DNA of 64,000 bases from Craspedostauros australis (GCA_026770025.1 JAMXDE010000028.1:372001-436000); one strand, 5' to 3'. Counted from the first letter of the stretch, positions 19,811 to 30,150 are shown. Notes: generated by a model from the sequence alone, not told the origin. Program-made: numbers and translations.

Positions 19811-22800
19811 TCACTGGGCGAGCACTGCGTGCCATAGGGAGTTGGTGACGCTGGCCTGCCAGTCCCGGAGCAGCTTGGGCTTTCTCCGGCGCCTGTGTGG
19901 TGCCACAGGTGGAGCATGCTGACTCCACGTCTTGGCCCATCCTCCCCAAATCAGTGCTGTCCAGCCCACTCGTGCCTGCTGCAATTGGATGTCCCTGGTG
20001 GGTGACGCACGTATTCCGGATGGGGGCAGCCCGCCTGTGACGACGCGTTGGATGGACGTGCAGATGAGCTGGGCGACTGGAGGGGGAGTGGTAGGCGGTC
20101 GCACGATTGACCGCACCTTTTGCATTGTGGTTGCCCAGATGGCCTGGCTGGAGGGGCTGGGGCACATAAGCACGTGGCTGTTGTCCTCGGGCAATCCGCA
20201 CCGGGGGCACCGTGCTGACTGCTCCTGCTGTCGCCTCACCATATTCTTGCCGCTGGCGCCTGTGCCCGTCATGAGCTTGAGCAGGGCGCGGCGCTTTCCT
20301 CCTTTCCAGCGGCGGGAGACAGTCTGCATGGGGCCCCAGTCCACTTTGGCAGGGTCAGCGTCACCCCATCGGCGGCACCACTTGTGCTGGATGTCGGTGC
20401 GACGAACCTTAGCTGCCACCGTCCAGTATCCCAGATCTGTGATGGGGCCAGCTCCAGTGCTCAGCGCCCAGCCGCTGGTCGATACTGCGGTGGTGCCGTC
20501 GGCTTGTGCACTGCCGGCGGTGGCGCTCCAGAGCTGTCCAGCATGGGCGTCGGCGAGGACGTTCATGGTCTCCCATCCTGTGAGGGGCGAGCCGGAGTCG
20601 TCAGCATGGCCTTGGACCTCCTGCTGCCTGAAGTGCACCGGAGACTGGCGCATGCCGCGGACCACCTCCGACCAGACGTCGAAGTCTTTCTTTCGCGGGT
20701 CCGGCCATTTGTCGGCGCTTGCAGCCCGGAGCGCGCGGTTGTTGTCGCACGCAATGGTGGCACTTCCACTGATCCCTGCCCACTCTGCAATGGACGTGAC
20801 CACCCAGACCGACATCATGACGCCGTATAGCTCGGCCCGGTTGGAGTCGGTGGGGTGGGATCCTTGGGGGACGTGGGCTGTGGCAATGACTTGGTGGCGA
20901 TCGTCGTCGGCGTTGCACTGGACAATTGCCGCCGCGGTGCCTCGGCTGTCTTTGGCCGATGCGTCGCTGCAAGCTGCACAGTCGCCGGACTCGATGGCAT
21001 GCACGATGGCGTGGAGGTCGCCCTGGATGTGAATGGCTTCCGCCATCGCTGCTGCTGCCGCTCCTTTGCGTTGGAGCCATTCTCGCACAGTGGTGGGCTG
21101 GTTTGGTGGGTGGATGGGGCCGCTGGAGACCACGTTCATGCCTGACCTGCGTTCAAGGCGGTCGACGACGTCGGCTGGGGGATCGCTCGCCTGTCTGCGC
21201 GTTGCTCCCGAATTGACCGGGTAGATGCGGCCTTCCCGGGATCGGGTAGCTCGGCGCGGCGGCGGCCTGTTCCATGGGCCAAGACATGTCTTCACGTGCC
21301 AGCCAGGTCTGTCTGGTGCGACCAAGGCCGCCATCACCGCGTCCCACGCGTCCCATGCGGTCCTGCTGACATTGCCTACTTGGGGCCAGTCGGTGGTGCC
21401 CGCTGGCAGGCGTTGGCGCTGGAGTATGCCAGTCTGTATCTTGCTGCCTTCTGCGTTGGCGATATCTGAGATCCACATCGCTCTGAGGTAAAGTCGGGCC
21501 ACGTTGGCCAGTGCCAGCACTCCTCGGCCGATGCCGGAGGCGATGGCCAAGTGCATGATGGTTTGGTCGCCGATTCTCGGTGGATAGGAAGGCCGTGACA
21601 GGTTCGTCATCACTATGCCTAGTTGGCTGGCAGACTGGATCGTGTTCTGCCACCAGCTTGGGCTGGTCCATGCCTTCCATGCTTGTTCGTGTTCCTGCAG
21701 CTGGCCCGGGAGTCCAGTCCACAACTCAAGGTGTCGTAGTGAGGTCTGGAGCAGTTTGCCCGTCTCTGTGGGCTGTTCGAAGTGCTGCATCACCACAGCC
21801 AAGTGGGCAGCCACCTGCACTGTGTGGAGGTGTTGCACGCCTATGCCCATGAAGTCCGGGTGGCCGAACACATACTCCCGTGCGACAGTGCGGGCGATCC
21901 CCATGGCCGGCAGGGCAGCGCCGAGGGCGGAGCTCATGATCTTGCGCCACTGGTCTGCTGACATCGTTGTCGCCGGAGAGGAGTATGCGAGGGAGGGCCA
22001 TAGCACAGCTTTGGTGGCCACCTCGGTGTCTTGTCGGCTGATGCGCGACGTGCGGATGCGCTCGGCCCACGTGTGTGCCTTCTCGAGAAGGTACTGCATG
22101 TGCTCTGCTTGCCGGCCGTCGCGACGGGACATCATACCCAGGTACTTCGCTGCTTTCCGGGGGCTTGCAGTGGCTAGTTGCACTCTCTCTCCTGTGGGAG
22201 AGTTCATGTATACTCCAATGGTTGGGGGCGTGAGATCATAGACCCATTTTGTGCGCTGCCACTTGAACCGCATCAGCTGCCAGAAGCTTTTTGTCGGCTC
22301 CAATGCTCCTCCGGTTGCGGTCAGCAGCCCGTCCCAGTGGTCTACTGCCAGTTGAAAGACTCTGGCTTGTTCGTTGGGGTGGGACGTCGTGAGACTCTGC
22401 ATGATATTGGTATCGTCCACATATGCCGTTCCGACGATGTCGTGGCTGGCTTGCGTGACAGGGTCGGGGAGGCTGAGTCCGAATCCTTGCGCCCGCATGC
22501 TGTCGATGATCGCCGAGCTTATTAGCAACCACCCTGTGGGTGCCGACCCCAGGCCTTGGACCAGTCCCTGAAGGTGATTGTGTCTTTGTTTGCCATGGTA
22601 GGATGAGATTGATGTGCCTGCAGACGTTCGAATGCGGTGGGTCATTGTTTGGAGCGTGCGCAGTGTGCTAGTGATGGGCCCCAGGGGGACTCCTTGCCTT
22701 TGGAGAGCGAGGCTGAAGATTGGGTGGACGATGCGGTCGTAGCATCCCTTCGCATCATTGGAGCAGACGGCGTAGTGGCGGCCTGTGATTCTGGCGATGT

Positions 22801-25072
22801 CATCGATGAGAACTGTGTTGATCAGCACCTCCTGGGCGGTGTGTGCTTTTCTGCTGCCGTACTGCTCAGATGCTAGGGTGCCGTTCTGTTCGGCGTGCGA
22901 TCGAGCTTGCTTGCCGAGGAGCCGATTGTTCATGTTGAAATCTCCTTCCATGAGACCAATCGTCCTCGTCTTCGTGACGGAGAGGTTGCCAGGCTTCTTT
23001 CGTAGCTGAATGTCGACGCATTGCTGCCATCGCTGGAGGCTGTACCCTGTGCGATAGGGTATCTCTCGCATGATGGCGTCGATGGCGGCGAGATCTGGTA
23101 CTCTTGCGTTGGCTTTCCAGCACCCGAAGTGCACGCCTGATGGACCGGAAGAGGTGCTCTCTTTGATGCGTGACCACCCTTGCGAGTGATCGGTTGGTGA
23201 GATTTGCAGCTGGTCGTCGGTCCATTCCGTGGCCGCTTGGGGCCGTCGCAGGGCTCTGAGGACCTCCTTCGTGCTGGCCTTGATTTGGGTTGGGACGATG
23301 CCTTGAAGTATGGATGCCGCCACTGTTCCGATGCCGAATTGCCCAAGCTGCCGCCTCATGGGTTTCTGGCATATCTCCGCTTGCCATGCCTGGCTGTACT
23401 TGTCGATGTTGTTGGCACAGCACGCGCGAGCGACCTCTTCTCCCGTCGTCAGAAGTTGGCCGTCTCCTCCAGGCCCGTCGTTGATCACCATGGTCACCTG
23501 TGCGTCGGCTCCGTCCGATCGCAGCGTCCACTGTATTCTGCGGTAGGTGGCTTTGGTCTCTTCTCGCTGGAGAAGTTGCGCTCTGTACTTTGCCGTATCT
23601 TGGCCAGCTCTGGACACCTCGGCTTCATCATCCGCCAGGAAGGACCTGCAATGATTGCTGGCGTCTTGTTTCTCCTTCTTGTATGCCTTCCATGAGGCAT
23701 TTCTGCGTTGGTGCATTTCAGCGACCGTCATTGGCCGAGTGCGTACTTGGATGCCTGCTTTCTTCCTGGCCTTGTCGATGGTCCTCCCTTTTGTATGATG
23801 CCCCTGCCTTTGGCGGATGCTGAGGGTCCAAAACTGATGCTCCCACCTGAGCTTGGACACCTTCGGTGAGAAAGGTACTTCGCCCGCTCGGATCTTGCGG
23901 CATTTGGCCTCGGCTTGGAGCATGGCTTTGACACGGTCGTTGTCCAAGGACTCAAGGGCCCGTGATTGTGCTGGCAGGAGTGGTCCTTTGCCGATCTCGT
24001 CGTTGAGCGCCTGGGCCCTTTGGAGGAGCTGCATCGTCGTTGCTGCTGACTCGTATGCTTGTGTGTACTTTCGTACTGTGGCAGGTTGGCTGAGTTGTAG
24101 TCGTCGTCCTCTGAATGGGGTCGTGGGTTGCTTCGTTGGCCCGAAGAGTTGGCCGGACGGCACATCCATCCACACCATGCGGTGGTCCCAGCCGTGGTAT
24201 GCCGTGAGGCCAAGCTGGCTTGGTTGTACGTCGGCTGTCGTCCACATGCCGTCAATGGGGATGTGACTCCGGTTTCTGACCATGGTGGCATATGGCTGTG
24301 TGATTTTGTGGGTGTGGTGCTCTCGAAGGCCTTGGGCGGTCAGCATGTTGGTCATTTTGGACCGTCGGATGTCCATGTTCATGTCGCCTCCAATGATGAT
24401 GGTTTCTCCTGCTTGTTTCCACATGGTGATTTGTGTCTGAAAGTCCTTGATGAGTAGGTCGATGGGCGTTAGAGTCGACTGTCGCTGGGCAGCTTTGACA
24501 GCTTGTTGGTTGTATACCGTGCCGGCTGTTTGGGTAGACTTGGTGGGGACGTACACGGAAGCAATCCTGACCTTGACGCCTTGTCGTCCTTGCAGGAGCA
24601 TGCTGGTCCATCTCCCACATTTCTCAGGGTCGCTGCTGTTGGACAGAGTTCGGCCGGCAATGTTGCCGTGGGCCAGGACTGCCGCGCCACCCCATTGTCT
24701 TGGGTTGCTGGACTCGGTGTGGCAGTGCGCTGTCGATACCTTTGTCATCCGTAGATGGCGCTCTGCTCTTCTTCGGAGTGATGCATCTGCCGGGGTCTGG
24801 TTCCAGTTGATGCCGACTTCGGTCATCATCATGACATCGATTGAGTGCTGGCGGATGGTTTGCCACAGATCGTCGTTTTTGGGCTCTGTGACATCCAAGG
24901 GTAGGCTGCCGACGTTGAGGGCCGCTATTCTGATTTGGTGTTTTGGTTTGTTGTCGGTGTGTTGGCCGAGATGGGTTGTTTGGGCATGCGATTCATCCGA
25001 TCTCGGATGCCCTGGTGCGTTGGGTCCGTTGGTGTTCGGGCTGGACTGTGCCCGTCTGTGGCTGATTGTCAT
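19811..25072 (-). CDS. LINE A ORF2: endonuclease, reverse transcriptase, RNase H
   Basis: 1,753 residues, ATG at 25072, TGA at 19811. The N-terminal endonuclease shows AALNVGS, the glutamate in MTEVGINW, GGDMNMD and the catalytic DH in GWDHRMVW. The reverse transcriptase has GPSGVHFG, palm motif A with Asp773 (CSNDAKGCYDRI), motif B QGLVQGLGSAP and motif C YVDD at about 884-887. The RNase H starts at Asp1370 (CSDASAKD), with the Glu in AELYGVM and Asp in ACDNNRAL, and ends near VLADAHAGQL. A zinc knuckle-like CPRCG...HVLMC lies near 1617-1635. All catalytic residues seem present, so this copy might still encode active enzyme. Its ATG overlaps the ORF1 stop as ATGA, suggesting stop-restart translation. 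A better clade name needs a phylogeny. Confidence 0.9.
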   Translation of the reverse strand: MTISHRRAQSSPNTNGPNAPGHPRSDESHAQTTHLGQHTDNKPKHQIRIAALNVGSLPLDVTEPKNDDLWQTIRQHSIDVMMMTEVGINWNQTPADASLRRRAERHLRMTKVSTAHCHTESSNPRQWGGAAVLAHGNIAGRTLSNSSDPEKCGRWTSMLLQGRQGVKVRIASVYVPTKSTQTAGTVYNQQAVKAAQRQSTLTPIDLLIKDFQTQITMWKQAGETIIIGGDMNMDIRRSKMTNMLTAQGLREHHTHKITQPYATMVRNRSHIPIDGMWTTADVQPSQLGLTAYHGWDHRMVWMDVPSGQLFGPTKQPTTPFRGRRLQLSQPATVRKYTQAYESAATTMQLLQRAQALNDEIGKGPLLPAQSRALESLDNDRVKAMLQAEAKCRKIRAGEVPFSPKVSKLRWEHQFWTLSIRQRQGHHTKGRTIDKARKKAGIQVRTRPMTVAEMHQRRNASWKAYKKEKQDASNHCRSFLADDEAEVSRAGQDTAKYRAQLLQREETKATYRRIQWTLRSDGADAQVTMVINDGPGGDGQLLTTGEEVARACCANNIDKYSQAWQAEICQKPMRRQLGQFGIGTVAASILQGIVPTQIKASTKEVLRALRRPQAATEWTDDQLQISPTDHSQGWSRIKESTSSGPSGVHFGCWKANARVPDLAAIDAIMREIPYRTGYSLQRWQQCVDIQLRKKPGNLSVTKTRTIGLMEGDFNMNNRLLGKQARSHAEQNGTLASEQYGSRKAHTAQEVLINTVLIDDIARITGRHYAVCSNDAKGCYDRIVHPIFSLALQRQGVPLGPITSTLRTLQTMTHRIRTSAGTSISSYHGKQRHNHLQGLVQGLGSAPTGWLLISSAIIDSMRAQGFGLSLPDPVTQASHDIVGTAYVDDTNIMQSLTTSHPNEQARVFQLAVDHWDGLLTATGGALEPTKSFWQLMRFKWQRTKWVYDLTPPTIGVYMNSPTGERVQLATASPRKAAKYLGMMSRRDGRQAEHMQYLLEKAHTWAERIRTSRISRQDTEVATKAVLWPSLAYSSPATTMSADQWRKIMSSALGAALPAMGIARTVAREYVFGHPDFMGIGVQHLHTVQVAAHLAVVMQHFEQPTETGKLLQTSLRHLELWTGLPGQLQEHEQAWKAWTSPSWWQNTIQSASQLGIVMTNLSRPSYPPRIGDQTIMHLAIASGIGRGVLALANVARLYLRAMWISDIANAEGSKIQTGILQRQRLPAGTTDWPQVGNVSRTAWDAWDAVMAALVAPDRPGWHVKTCLGPWNRPPPRRATRSREGRIYPVNSGATRRQASDPPADVVDRLERRSGMNVVSSGPIHPPNQPTTVREWLQRKGAAAAAMAEAIHIQGDLHAIVHAIESGDCAACSDASAKDSRGTAAAIVQCNADDDRHQVIATAHVPQGSHPTDSNRAELYGVMMSVWVVTSIAEWAGISGSATIACDNNRALRAASADKWPDPRKKDFDVWSEVVRGMRQSPVHFRQQEVQGHADDSGSPLTGWETMNVLADAHAGQLWSATAGSAQADGTTAVSTSGWALSTGAGPITDLGYWTVAAKVRRTDIQHKWCRRWGDADPAKVDWGPMQTVSRRWKGGKRRALLKLMTGTGASGKNMVRRQQEQSARCPRCGLPEDNSHVLMCPSPSSQAIWATTMQKVRSIVRPPTTPPPVAQLICTSIQRVVTGGLPPSGIRASPTRDIQLQQARVGWTALIWGGWAKTWSQHAPPVAPHRRRRKPKLLRDWQASVTNSLWHAVLAQ

Positions 25073-27682
25073 TTTGGCTGGCCTCCGTTGGGCTGCGGAG
25101 GGTCGCCGTCAGGTTTGCCTAGTTCCCGTCGGAGTGCTTGGACCTGGGCCAGGAGCTGTGCTTCTCTTGATTGGGGTTGGCCGTACCGCGTGTCTTGGCC
25201 GGTGCGCAAGATCCCTTCAGGACTAGTGACAGGAGGAGTTGGTCCTGTTGCCGGGGTTTCTGTGGGGGCATCGGTTCCTGCGACGTTCGGGGCCATCGTT
25301 GTGTATGCGGAGTCTATGGATCGGTTGGATGTGCCAAGGGTGGAGTTGGGGTTGAAGAGGCTGCGATTGTCTAGTGCGGCCGGCCGGTGGTTGGTGGGCA
25401 TCATATCCGGAATGTTGGTGATGACAACACTCGCAGGGAATTCTTCGTCCGCGATGTCCTCCAGGTTGTGTGTGTCTGGGGACACGTAGTCGTCAGTGCT
25501 TGGGTCGTACACGATGTTAAGGCTTGCGACCCAGACGTCAGTGCTGAACCACTTCTCAGCTTTGGGGCCCACTTTGTGCCTGGCAATGGCTGGCAGGAGG
25601 CTCATGTAGTGCTTCGCGTCCTCGAGGTATTCAGGGAACGAGTGTGCCACGATTTGGTCCTCTGTGCCCCGTGCCCGGTCCACACTGTGGAAGACTTTCT
25701 TGCCTTTCCCATTGGTCTCGCGGAGTATGAGCTTGCGCAGCGTGATGGACTTGCTGTCGTGTCCCTTGACCTTTTTGTCCAGGTGCAGCACTCCATCGGA
25801 ATCTGAGTATTCGATGACCGATAGTATTGCTTGGTGCTTCGCCACCAGCCCATCGCGGAACTCCAACTTCTTGCGCGACATTTGTTTGTACTTCTTGTCT
25901 GGGAGGAATCGGAAGTTGGTGGCGCCCGGTCTTTCCTCGCGAGTGTTGAAGAGGTTGGCCACCACTTCGACAATCGGCGAATGCTTGGGATCGCTCTACT
26001 TCCAGTTTCACTGCCCTCCATGGTTGCACTGTCCAGTGCCTTTTCCCATCCTTGTACTTGTCTCTGGTTTCGTTGCTGACTTGCAGGATGTTCTTGATTT
26101 TCCCTCCAACCCTGATGTCGCTGTGGGCACGTCGTAGGCTTCTGTTGATGATCTCCACGGTGCCGTCTACGTCGGTGAACCCTCCTGAGTATAGCAGGAA
26201 TCCAATCTCCTTCACTTCTTCGGCGTCTTGGAGTTGTGCCATGTAGAGTCCCTCGTATTCGTTGTAGTAGTACGGGTTCAGCTCAGAGTTTCGGTCGGCT
26301 GTGATGTCGAACGGATTGTCTCTTGTGGTGATCCGAACCTTCGCGTAGGTGATACCGGTGGCTCCGGATGGGGCTCGCAGGCCTTGGAAGAATGTTCGAA
26401 GTCCGTCCATTCTCTCTGGGATTTGGCCTGTGTGGGCTATGTGTGGACCTGTGTTGCTGGTCTCTTTCCATGGGAGGATCGTGGCTGACGGGTCGATTCT
26501 TCGGACCTGCCTGAACCATCGCTTGATGCGGTCGCGCACGGCTGCTGTGGTATCTTCTTCCGTCCTGTCCACATTGAGCTTGATGGTGAACCTGGTTGTG
26601 TGGTCGTGTTTGGGGGGCGCGATCTTTGCTTGGGAAGTGTTTGACTCGTCGTCAGAGCTGACTGAGTCCTCATCATCACGGCGTTGGCGTCGTGCTGCTC
26701 GGCTTGCTCTGTCTCTGTTCTGCGTGACTTCTGAGTCCGTGGATGCATCGCTGCTGCGTGCTGACCCGGTAGATTGTGAGCTGCTTGTGCTGTTTTGGCT
26801 GATGTGGTACGAATTGGTTGTGCTCCTGGGCGATTTGAACCGGGTTCATTTGACTGGGTGGCAGCTGCCGTGGGATTCACTGTCGGTGCTGATAGAGTCT
26901 GAGCTCGCATGTGCTGGCATTCGAGCAACTGATGTTCGTGGGTGAGGTGTTGGTGCACCTGTCGTTGTTGCTGTCGTTGTCTGTAAGGTGAGGCCTTCCA
27001 TTTTGTCGTTGCTGATGTCTGAGCTGACTGATGGTGTCACGCCAAGGTCGTAATTGGACCCGAGTACGCGGTTGGCTGCCTTCCACACTTTGGTGGCACG
27101 AGCGCATTTCACTGTTCCGTTCTCGTTGAGGTGCGGTTTGAACACTTCATGGGGATCAGTGGATGCCACATTGATTACGAACTGTAGCAGTCTCATCCTG
27201 GTGGGGTCCTTGTTCAGTAGGGTGACTGGTCCGAACGCGGTGACTCTGCCATCAGCGAGGTCCCGAAAGAAGTGTTCCCACTGTTTGATGGTTGGGTTCT
27301 CACGGTCCGCGGTGGCCTCATCTCGGTTGTACCAGATCGCGCGTGCTCTCCATGCTGTCTTGGCTGCTCTGTCGATGGATCCATCGCCTGTTGCTTTGTC
27401 GAACGGTGTGATGTCCATGCTTGTCTTGTTTGCCGCCGTTTTGAACGTGTTGGATCGAGGCTTGTAGGAGATGGACACTTCGTCGGGGTCTTGCTCATCG
27501 GTTCCTCCATTATATGGAATGGCTCTTCTTGCCTGGCGTCTGGCGCGGTGGTGGCTACTTGTGTCGGTGTCTCGCTTGGCCTCTGGTTTATCGGGCTCCT
27601 TGGTGGGAGGCTCCAATGTTGGGCCATTGTCGTGCTCCTTCACCTCGCGGTTGGTCGTGTTGGGGTCGGTGTTCGAAGTCAT
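25069..27682 (-). pseudogene. LINE A ORF1 (gag-like), broken
   Basis: ORF1 would start at ATG 27682 and end at TGA 25069-25071. One frame is continuous from 27682 to about 25990 except for a TGA at 26846-26848; a one-base change between about 25985 and 26000 then moves the coding sense to the next frame, which runs to 25069. The N-terminal third is charged and Ser/Thr-rich (disordered). The rest contains a folded region beginning near ILPWKE, continuing through FFQGLR and GFLLYSGGF, and resuming after the shift with LRKLILRE and VFHSVDRA. Matching blocks occur in LINE B ORF1 (ILPWNP-like LIPWNP, FFKGVR, GWLLYS, LREMIMR, LFTSVDK). Its job is probably to package element RNA, by analogy with other LINE ORF1 proteins. 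No zinc finger was seen. Confidence 0.75.
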
Positions 27683-28420
27683 TTTGCTTTGCTGTTGTTT
27701 GTGTTGTGTTAGGGGATTAATTAGTTTTTATTTTCTTTTGGTTTGGTTTGTCGGAATTCCGAATCTATTCCCCCCTTTTATGTTTTGGTCGATCGACTCG
27801 AAGTAGTACCATGAGTGTGAGACATGCGGATTCGTACACATTTGAGTGGAAGGTCAGACTGAATATGTGCAACATAAGTGCGGTCATTTCATCACGTATT
27901 CGTATGGTATGTGTGACCTGTCGACACCGACGCTTGCAAACAACCACTCGCGTCGACACTACACCACGAGTTGTCAGAACCGGAAGAGGGCAGGAGTAGA
28001 TGGTATGGTCACTATTAGTATGCAGATCTGCATTTGTGCAGAGCCACTGACGTTGAGGCATTCCCTTCAACCAATGCCACAACACTCTATCGGCACGAAT
28101 AATGCCACGAATAATGCCACGAATAATGCCACGAATACGACTGGAGTTGAGCAGAACAGCACGTTAGATTCCATACTCGTATTGTACATATAATACATCA
28201 TTCAACGCCCGCTTCTTCCGCAATGAATCAACCTTGTGCATGCCAATGCCGCCGCGGCATCCTCAGTAACCTCGGAGCAGTCGCAACACACGATAAAATC
28301 CATGACACTCTGTGGAGTACCTAAGATATTCAACTACATCTATTTCTGACTTGCTGCTTCGCGGCTTGTGGTTTCTGCCAAACGCACGGAAGTGGTTCCA
28401 TCGGCAGGCATCGAATCGCC
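27683..28420. other. LINE A 5' flank and intergenic
   Basis: 27683-27780 is A/T-rich and likely the LINE A 5' leader. A 12-bp tandem repeat (CACGAATAATGC, about 28093-28137) lies in the middle. The last 220 bases are probably the 3' flank of the second oxidoreductase. No gene is supported. Confidence 0.5.
28093..28137. repeat. 12-bp CACGAATAATGC tandem repeat
   Basis: Three and a half near-perfect copies between LINE A and the second oxidoreductase gene. Confidence 0.8.
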
Positions 28421-29560
28421 TCACTTTTCCCACTCGATGATGACCTTCTCGCCGGACACTCCATCCTTGTTGATTTGCAACGCCTTCGCAACAGTGTCGG
28501 CGCTCATCTTGCCTTTGACCAAGCGGATGGCCTGCGGTTTGAGCTCGAGAATGGAGGGGTAGGCTGCAACGACGTCCTTTCGGGATTCTGGATCTCCGAG
28601 GACGGCTCCCAAATTGATCATCTTTGCTTCGACACCGTCCGGTGGTGCAGGCATTCCAAAGTCGACGGTGCTGATGACCAAGGAGGCATCTGTCTTGCCG
28701 TATTTCTTGACGAGTCTGGCGGCTGCACCATTCCCGTTGGCATTGCCGATGCAATCAGCGGCACCATTCAAGCCAGTTGCCTGCCCCTTCATGATCTCAT
28801 CGACCTGGGCTTCCACATCTCCCTTGCGGTAATCGGCGAAGCCGTCGGCGCCTAGATCCTTCATGCTCTGCTCGTGCTTGGCGCTGGTGACGGCGATGAC
28901 CTTGTAACCTCTGGCCTTGGCAAGCTGCACAGCGTGGAATCCGACCGACGAGGATCCTCCCCAAACCAGAACCCAGTCGCCTGGTTTGACCCCAACGAGG
29001 CTGTCGAGAAGGAGCACGGCCGCCAGCCCGCCCACAGGTTGGCTCGCTGCCTCCGCGAACGACATCGAGTCCGGGATCTCAAAGACGATGTCCTTGTCTG
29101 CCAGCACCTTGTCGACGAATGCGCCGCGCGTGGTTTTGGTGTTGGTTTTGTCAGCTCCGAGGTAGGTAACGACGCGCTTGCCCTTCATGGTGTCGGGCCC
29201 GTCTTCGACGATGCCCGCGACGTCGCATCCCAGGGTGGCAGGGAGTTGTGGCGGCAGCATGAAGCCGAACGATGCTATCTTCCAATCCACTGGGTTGATG
29301 GCGGACGCCTTGATGTCGATGAGCACCTCCATGTCGGATGGCTTCGGGACGTCGACGTCCACAGTGGCGAGGTTCTTGTTGGGGGCGAATCCTCCCTGCT
29401 TGATCAGATCGACGCGCTTCATGGTCGTCATTGCGGATGGATGGTACTGTTTGTTGCTGCGGCTGTTGCCGTCGCTGTTGTTGCTGTTGTTGATACCGTT
29501 GGCGGAGCTTGCCAGTGCGATGGTGAGGAAGCTGAGTGATGATTGTAAGTAGAAGATCAT
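28421..29560 (-). CDS. MDR-family NAD(P)H oxidoreductase, paralogue 2
   Basis: 379 residues, ATG at 29560. Its domain order matches the gene at 14375-15535: hydrophobic leader (QSSLSFLTIALASSA), Asn/Ser-rich linker, MKRVDLIK, GroES-like fold (ASAINPVDWK, GCDVAGIVEDGP), Rossmann site (VWGGSSSVGFHAVQLAK) and the end VIIEWEK. Catalytic-zinc ligands are absent, as expected for quinone or enoyl reductase-like members. Identity is high across most of the protein and very high at DNA level near 29033-29176. It is probably a tandem duplicate later separated by about 13 kb of transposons. Differences cluster near the presumed substrate side (ASFGFMLPPQ here, PEYYFYLPKE in paralogue 1), so substrate preference may differ. 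Substrate unknown. Confidence 0.88.
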   Translation of the reverse strand: MIFYLQSSLSFLTIALASSANGINNSNNSDGNSRSNKQYHPSAMTTMKRVDLIKQGGFAPNKNLATVDVDVPKPSDMEVLIDIKASAINPVDWKIASFGFMLPPQLPATLGCDVAGIVEDGPDTMKGKRVVTYLGADKTNTKTTRGAFVDKVLADKDIVFEIPDSMSFAEAASQPVGGLAAVLLLDSLVGVKPGDWVLVWGGSSSVGFHAVQLAKARGYKVIAVTSAKHEQSMKDLGADGFADYRKGDVEAQVDEIMKGQATGLNGAADCIGNANGNGAAARLVKKYGKTDASLVISTVDFGMPAPPDGVEAKMINLGAVLGDPESRKDVVAAYPSILELKPQAIRLVKGKMSADTVAKALQINKDGVSGEKVIIEWEK

Positions 29561-29589
29561 TGTTTTATGGGATGATATTGTATTCTATG

Positions 29590-29655
29590 ATATGGTGTGG
29601 TGTGAGGTGATGTGGTGTGAGGTGATGTGAGGTGATGTGAGGTGATGTGGTGTGG
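29590..29655. repeat. GGTGATGTG/GGTGTGA simple repeat
   Basis: A tract of alternating TGTGGTGTGAGG and GATGTGAGGT units immediately upstream of the second oxidoreductase gene (the gene is on the minus strand), so it may fall in its promoter or leader. Confidence 0.8.
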
Positions 29656-29734
29656 ACCACGCGGCTCGCTTGTTGTTCTCGTACTCTCCTCTACACGTTA
29701 TTCCTCGTCCGCCTCCTCTCATCCACAGAGTATA

Positions 29735-29756
29735 CATTGCCCTTACAAGGGCAATG
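29735..29756. repeat. Perfect 10-bp hairpin, 2-nt loop
   Basis: CATTGCCCTT and AAGGGCAATG flank AC. The stem is partly extended by flanking TATA. No associated gene; it may be a cruciform or part of a small inverted-repeat element. Confidence 0.6.
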
Positions 29757-30107
29757 TGTATAGTAGTGCGATTGCTTGTCCGAGGTTCCAAGTACAAGTA
29801 TGTATGTTCTGATGCGTTCCGCGGGCAGTTGGATGGAATGGAGCACGGATGTCCTTTCTCGGCTCCCTGTTTTCCTGAGAGTGCGTTGGCAGCTTCGCGC
29901 CTCTACATGCCTCATGTGGGCCATCTGCCGTTGACACCAACAAGGATGCACACAACAAGCACGGAGCGTATCGGTGATAGTTGTTGTTGCCACCTGTTGA
30001 CCATATGAATCCTTCGACACTCTTTTGGTTTCTTTCGAGTTCCACGAACTTCTTGGATTAATTTCATCGAAGGGCAGTGGTCAACCGAGTCGGAATTGAA
30101 AACGTAC

Positions 30108-30150
30108 TTAAGAGCCCATTCAGTCACAAACCAACGAGTCGCGGGGGGAG
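30108..30150 (+). repeat. 43-bp repeat, copy 1
   Basis: Identical over 43 bases, in reverse orientation, to 36647-36689. It begins TTAAGAGCCC and ends GCGGGGGGAG. The other copy directly abuts the TTA-repeat tail of LINE B. Confidence 0.85.

Larger units (their letters stand above)
19349..27682 (-). mobile_element. LINE A (non-LTR retrotransposon)
   Basis: One minus-strand element with ORF1 (27682-25069, broken) and ORF2 (25072-19811, with an in-frame extension to 19349). ORF2 has an apurinic-type endonuclease, reverse transcriptase, RNase H and zinc-finger tail, the order expected for I-like LINEs. The 5' leader may begin near 27780. The 3' boundary is unclear: the extension stops only 50 bases from the stop codon of the converging piggyBac transposase. 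No target duplication could be assigned. Confidence 0.85.
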
